From CAYLYM01 sp964387645 (GTDB lineage: Bacteria > Calditrichota > Calditrichia > RBG-13-44-9): a stretch of DNA of 27,689 bases. Of the stretch, positions 24,604 to 27,689 are shown piece by piece. A program made the position numbers and the translations under genes. The notes below the pieces were generated by a model that saw only the letters and a program-made list of their open reading frames with translations, was not told where the DNA came from and made no database searches. The stretch is from contig CAYLYM010000044.1 of the NCBI GenBank assembly GCA_964387645.1, positions 1 through 27,689 on the forward strand, read 5' to 3'. The stretch's first letter is position 1; the number at the start of each line of letters is the position of its first letter.

Positions 24604-25902
24604 TTATTCCAGGAAGTCTCTGGGATCAGTTATTTTACCTTTTACGGCCGATGCCGCGACTGTATAAGGAGATGCCAGATAAACTTGCGCGGCTTTTGAG
24701 CCCATTCTTCCCGGAAAGTTTCGGTTTGTGGTGGAAATACACACTTCATTGCCATTCAAACGTCCAAATGTATCAGCCGGTCCGCCCAAACAGGCTGCGC
24801 AAGAAGGATTACCGATTTTTACTCCGGCATCCTCAAAAATTTGCCAGAGTGTTCGACCATTTAAATAAGTTTCTTTTAGTTGTTGACTGATAAGTGTGGT
24901 AGCTGGTACCACAAATGTGTCAATTTTGACTGGATTATCTTTCAATATCCTGGCGGCCGCCAGAAAATCACTAAATTTACCCCCTGTACACGATCCAATA
25001 TATGCCCTGTCCAGAGGGGTATTTCTCAGCTCAAAAACGGTGGCTTTGTTATCCGGGGAGTGAGGTTTGGCCACCATGGGCTCCAATTCTTCAGCCTTGT
25101 ACCGATAAATGCTATGGAATTTAGCATCCGGATCATTTTCAAAGATTTCATAAGAAGCCTGAGTCCTCTTACGAACGTATTCTTCTGTTTTTTCGTCTGC
25201 TTTTATGATTCCATTTTTTCCACCAGCTTCGATAACCATGTTGCATAAAGTCATCCGGTCCTCCATTGTCATAGTTTCTACTCCGCTTCCTGCAAATTCC
25301 ATCGCCCGGTATGTGGCTCCATCTACGCCGATGTCGCCTATGATACGAAGAATGATATCTTTGGCCATCACGTATGGTGGAATCTTCCCTTCTATTTCAA
25401 AGCGCATGGTTTCCGGAACTTTGACCCACAACTTACCTGTTCCCAGGATGAAGGCTGCATCGGTATTGCCAATACCTGTTGCAAATTCGCCAAATGCACC
25501 CGCGGTACAGGTATGACTATCTGTTCCAAAAAGCACCTCTCCCGGTCGGGTCCAGCCTTCTTCGGAAAGTGCTACGTGACATACGCCTTTATAACGTGGT
25601 GTTCCTACATCATAGTAATACGGGAGATCTTGTTCTTTAGCAAATTCCCGGAGAATTTCAATATTTCGTTTCGCATGCACATCGTTTGTAAAGATGTAGT
25701 GGTCTGGTATAATAACCACTTTCTCCCGATTCCACACCTTTGCAGCGGGACCGAACTGTTTTTTAAAGATGCCAATTGTAGGTGGGCCACATACATCGTG
25801 GGTCATCAGAACATCCACATCTACCCAGATGTTTTCTCCGGCTTCTACTTTAGATAATCTGGCATGTTTAGCTAAAATCTTTTCCGTGATAGTCATTCCC
25901 AT
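24604..25902 (-). CDS. leuC: 3-isopropylmalate dehydratase large subunit
   Basis: The 432-residue aconitase-family protein holds a [4Fe-4S] cluster bound by C305 (YIGSCTGG), C368 and C371 (NPSCAACLGG). Other marks are THDVCGPPTIGIF, FGTDSHTCTAGAFGEFATGIGNTD and the C-terminal STTNRNFPGRMGS. Its size and sequence type are those of the archaeal/plant class, not the roughly 470-residue enterobacterial LeuC. With LeuD it isomerises 2- to 3-isopropylmalate and probably also citramalate to methylmalate. Two ATG codons (25902 and 25896) compete for the start; AGGAG lies about 13 bases before the first. Confidence 0.94.
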   Translation of the reverse strand: MGMTITEKILAKHARLSKVEAGENIWVDVDVLMTHDVCGPPTIGIFKKQFGPAAKVWNREKVVIIPDHYIFTNDVHAKRNIEILREFAKEQDLPYYYDVGTPRYKGVCHVALSEEGWTRPGEVLFGTDSHTCTAGAFGEFATGIGNTDAAFILGTGKLWVKVPETMRFEIEGKIPPYVMAKDIILRIIGDIGVDGATYRAMEFAGSGVETMTMEDRMTLCNMVIEAGGKNGIIKADEKTEEYVRKRTQASYEIFENDPDAKFHSIYRYKAEELEPMVAKPHSPDNKATVFELRNTPLDRAYIGSCTGGKFSDFLAAARILKDNPVKIDTFVVPATTLISQQLKETYLNGRTLWQIFEDAGVKIGNPSCAACLGGPADTFGRLNGNEVCISTTNRNFPGRMGSKAAQVYLASPYTVAASAVKGKITDPRDFLE

Positions 25903-25964
25903 AATAACTGTCTTTCTCCTGTATAATTATGATCCACTCAATTCTACTTTTTATCTAATTTATT

Positions 25965-27146
25965 TCATGAAGCAACACCCATGGGTTCTGACTGGAAATT
26001 CCGTTTTTTCAAAATGTTTATTAAATCTTCGTCGGTGATTTCTTTAATTTCATCAGCTAAAGCCATTACTTCGCGATAAACTTTTTCCAATTCGGCCTTG
26101 TTGAGGCGGTAGCCCAGGTTTTCGCAGCGGACCATCAAAGCATGACGACCACTGTGTTTACCTAGAACCAGTCGATTTCTTTCGATACCCACAGATTGCG
26201 GAGTCATAATTTCGTAAGTTAAAGCATTCTTTAATACTCCATCCTGATGAATGCCGGCTTCATGAGCAAAAGCGTTTTTACCAACGATAGCTTTATTAGG
26301 TGGTACCGGAATCCCAATAATGGAAGATAATAATTGACTACTTGGATAAAGTTGTTCTGTCTGGATTCCGAGTTCCACATTGTATAATTGATTACGAGTT
26401 ACTAACGCCATTACTACTTCTTCAAGGGCTGCGTTTCCAGCTCTTTCACCGATACCATTAATGGTGCATTCTACCTGATCAGCACCATTTTCAACAGCAG
26501 CAAGAGAGTTGGCAACAGCCAAACCCAAATCGTTATGAGTATGCGAACTTAAGCGGATATTATTAGCTTCTGGAACGTGTTTACGAATTTCTGCAAACAT
26601 TCGCCCATATTCGCCGGGAGTTGCATATCCCACTGTATCTGGTAAATTAACGGTAGTAGCGCCAGCACGAATGGCTGTTCGAACAACATCAAATAAAAAG
26701 TTGAGATCAGAGCGACTGGCATCTTCTGCAGAAAATTCGACATCTTCGGTGTATCTTCTTGCTCTATTAACACTTTCCTGGATTGCTTTTAAGACTTGGT
26801 TGTGATCCATGTGTAATTTATATTTCATATGAATTTCACTGGTAGCGATAAATGTATGAATGCGAGGTCTTCGTGCTTCCTGCAGAGCTTCCCAGGCCCT
26901 GTCAATATCTTGCGAGCATGCCCGACAAAGTGCGGCTACTGTTGATGAACGGATTTCTTTAGAGATGGCTTTAACTGCCTGAAAATCACCTTCGGATGCA
27001 ATGGGGAAGCCTGCTTCGATTACATCAACATTCAAGCGCTCGAGTTGTCGGGCCATTTTCAATTTTTCTTCTATGTTCATGCTACAACCGGGAGATTGTT
27101 CACCATCCCGGAGCGTTGTATCAAATATGAATACTTTCCTTTTCAT
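25965..27146 (-). CDS. leuA: 2-isopropylmalate synthase, short form without regulatory domain
   Basis: From the ATG at 27146 the protein has 393 residues. AAGGAGC a few bases upstream decides this start over the longer frame from 27209. It has the DRE-TIM catalytic domain with FDTTLRDGEQSPGCSM (8-23), LSSHTHNDLGLAVANSLAAVENGADQVECTINGIGERAGNAALEE and the subdomain GKHSGRHAL. It condenses acetyl-CoA with 2-oxoisovalerate. The family usually continues for about 120 residues into a leucine-binding dimer domain, which is absent here. Homocitrate synthase relatives look similar, but the leuCDB neighbours favour LeuA. The start lies 26 bases inside the end of cimA. Confidence 0.9.
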   Translation of the reverse strand: MKRKVFIFDTTLRDGEQSPGCSMNIEEKLKMARQLERLNVDVIEAGFPIASEGDFQAVKAISKEIRSSTVAALCRACSQDIDRAWEALQEARRPRIHTFIATSEIHMKYKLHMDHNQVLKAIQESVNRARRYTEDVEFSAEDASRSDLNFLFDVVRTAIRAGATTVNLPDTVGYATPGEYGRMFAEIRKHVPEANNIRLSSHTHNDLGLAVANSLAAVENGADQVECTINGIGERAGNAALEEVVMALVTRNQLYNVELGIQTEQLYPSSQLLSSIIGIPVPPNKAIVGKNAFAHEAGIHQDGVLKNALTYEIMTPQSVGIERNRLVLGKHSGRHALMVRCENLGYRLNKAELEKVYREVMALADEIKEITDEDLINILKKRNFQSEPMGVAS

Positions 27147-27689
27147 TTTGTTGCTCCTTTTGTGGTTGAAACTGATGTTTTTTAAGCAAAAAATAAGTAT
27201 AAGAATCAACCAGAGCTTGCCAACTGGCTTCTATAATATTTTCTGAAACACCTATTGTTGACCAGCGGTTTTCTTCGTACTGTGTTTCGATTAATACTCT
27301 TACACGAGACGCTGTTCCGGTTTTTCCCGCTTCATTAAGTACACGCACTTTGTAATCAACAAGATGAATAGTAGAAATCTCTGGATAAAAATGCATCAAA
27401 GCCTTTCGTAAGGCATTGTCCAGAGCGTTTACCGGACCATTACCCCGGGCGGCTGTATGTTCTTCATGGCCATCCACAATAACCCGAATGCTGGCTTCGC
27501 TACGTGACGTTTTAGAACCATCTTTTTCGGTAAACTCTCTAAAACCAGCAAGTTCAAAGAAGACAGGAGTTGTCCCGCGATACCGTTCTACCAACAATTC
27601 AAAACTGGCCTCAGCCGCCTCGAAGCTATATCCCTTATTTTCTAACTCTTTAATTTCTTGAACAATTGCTGCGACTTTCTCGCTATCTA
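27121..27689 (-). CDS. cimA: (R)-citramalate synthase, C-terminal part (cut by right edge)
   Basis: The frame is open to the window edge; about 189 C-terminal residues are seen. The segment KELENKGYSFEAAEASFELL followed by the regulatory fold, with LVDYKVRVLNE, GTASRVRVLIE and the end GVSENIIEASWQALVDSYTYFLLK, is characteristic of the CimA family and distinguishes it from LeuA. CimA makes citramalate from pyruvate and acetyl-CoA, the threonine-independent entry to isoleucine. Its C-terminal domain is the usual site of isoleucine feedback. The stop lies inside the start of leuA, so the two are coupled. The operon promoter is beyond the edge. Confidence 0.9.
   Translation of the reverse strand, partial: DSEKVAAIVQEIKELENKGYSFEAAEASFELLVERYRGTTPVFFELAGFREFTEKDGSKTSRSEASIRVIVDGHEEHTAARGNGPVNALDNALRKALMHFYPEISTIHLVDYKVRVLNEAGKTGTASRVRVLIETQYEENRWSTIGVSENIIEASWQALVDSYTYFLLKKHQFQPQKEQQNEKESIHI

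Noticed and set aside
24880..25248. 122-codon frame opposite leuC
   Set aside because: Shadow of the well-supported leuC frame; composition is Phe/Cys/Ile-rich without domain features.
27147..27209. Longer N-terminus of LeuA
   Set aside because: The extra residues are hydrophobic noise inside cimA; AAGGAGC directly supports the ATG at 27146.

Overview
This AT-rich window most resembles a chromosomal piece from a bacterium of the FCB group (Calditrichota-, KSB1- or Bacteroidota-like). This is an inference from gene content. The supporting evidence is a sigma-54 activator followed by an LptE-type lipoprotein, a compact arginine operon with the Bacteroidota-style Cys-containing acetyltransferase joined to argG, a short LeuA, and archaeal/plant-type LeuC and LeuD. 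There are no rRNA, tRNA, CRISPR or transposase genes that I can support.

Layout, left to right. (1) 2-1380, plus strand: the end of a YqeC-like gene and a complete YqeB/EF2563-like gene, accessory proteins of selenium-dependent molybdenum hydroxylases. (2) 1497-5822, plus: an AGCS sodium/amino-acid symporter, a membrane-anchored ceramidase-like amidase and a Tat-exported sulfatase, which look like a scavenging set. (3) 6334-10058, minus: a histidine kinase, an NtrC-type sigma-54 response regulator and a lone receiver protein. (4) 10433-13494, plus: a receiver-less sigma-54 activator overlapping lptE, then a TPR protein with a long acidic centre. (5) 14189-14830, plus: coaE, with an unusual Walker A motif. 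(6) 15158-22310, minus: an arginine operon in the order GNAT-argG, argC, argD, argB, argE, argH. (7) 22819-27689, minus: cimA (cut by the edge), leuA, leuC, leuD, leuB, for leucine and for the citramalate route to isoleucine.

How the parts fit. The fused GNAT-ArgG could supply both the first step (N-acetylglutamate) and the penultimate step of arginine synthesis. ArgB, ArgC, ArgD and ArgE carry acetylglutamate to ornithine, and ArgH releases arginine. The ornithine carbamoyltransferase is not in the operon. CimA makes citramalate, LeuA makes isopropylmalate, and LeuCD and LeuB can process both products.

The most interesting region is the 508-base gap between leuB and argG. On the minus strand it reads, in order: a good sigma-70-type promoter, a GGAG ribosome site, a 64-codon GTG-started reading frame with three consecutive Arg codons, a perfect 10-bp hairpin overlapping those codons, and a terminator-like hairpin with a six-U tract ending about 40 nt before the argG start. 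This is the architecture of an arginine-sensing attenuator and may be undescribed. Other points of interest are the Gln in place of the P-loop Lys of CoaE, GSFTGA in the NtrC-like regulator, and Gln in place of the usual His in the GKWH motif of the sulfatase.
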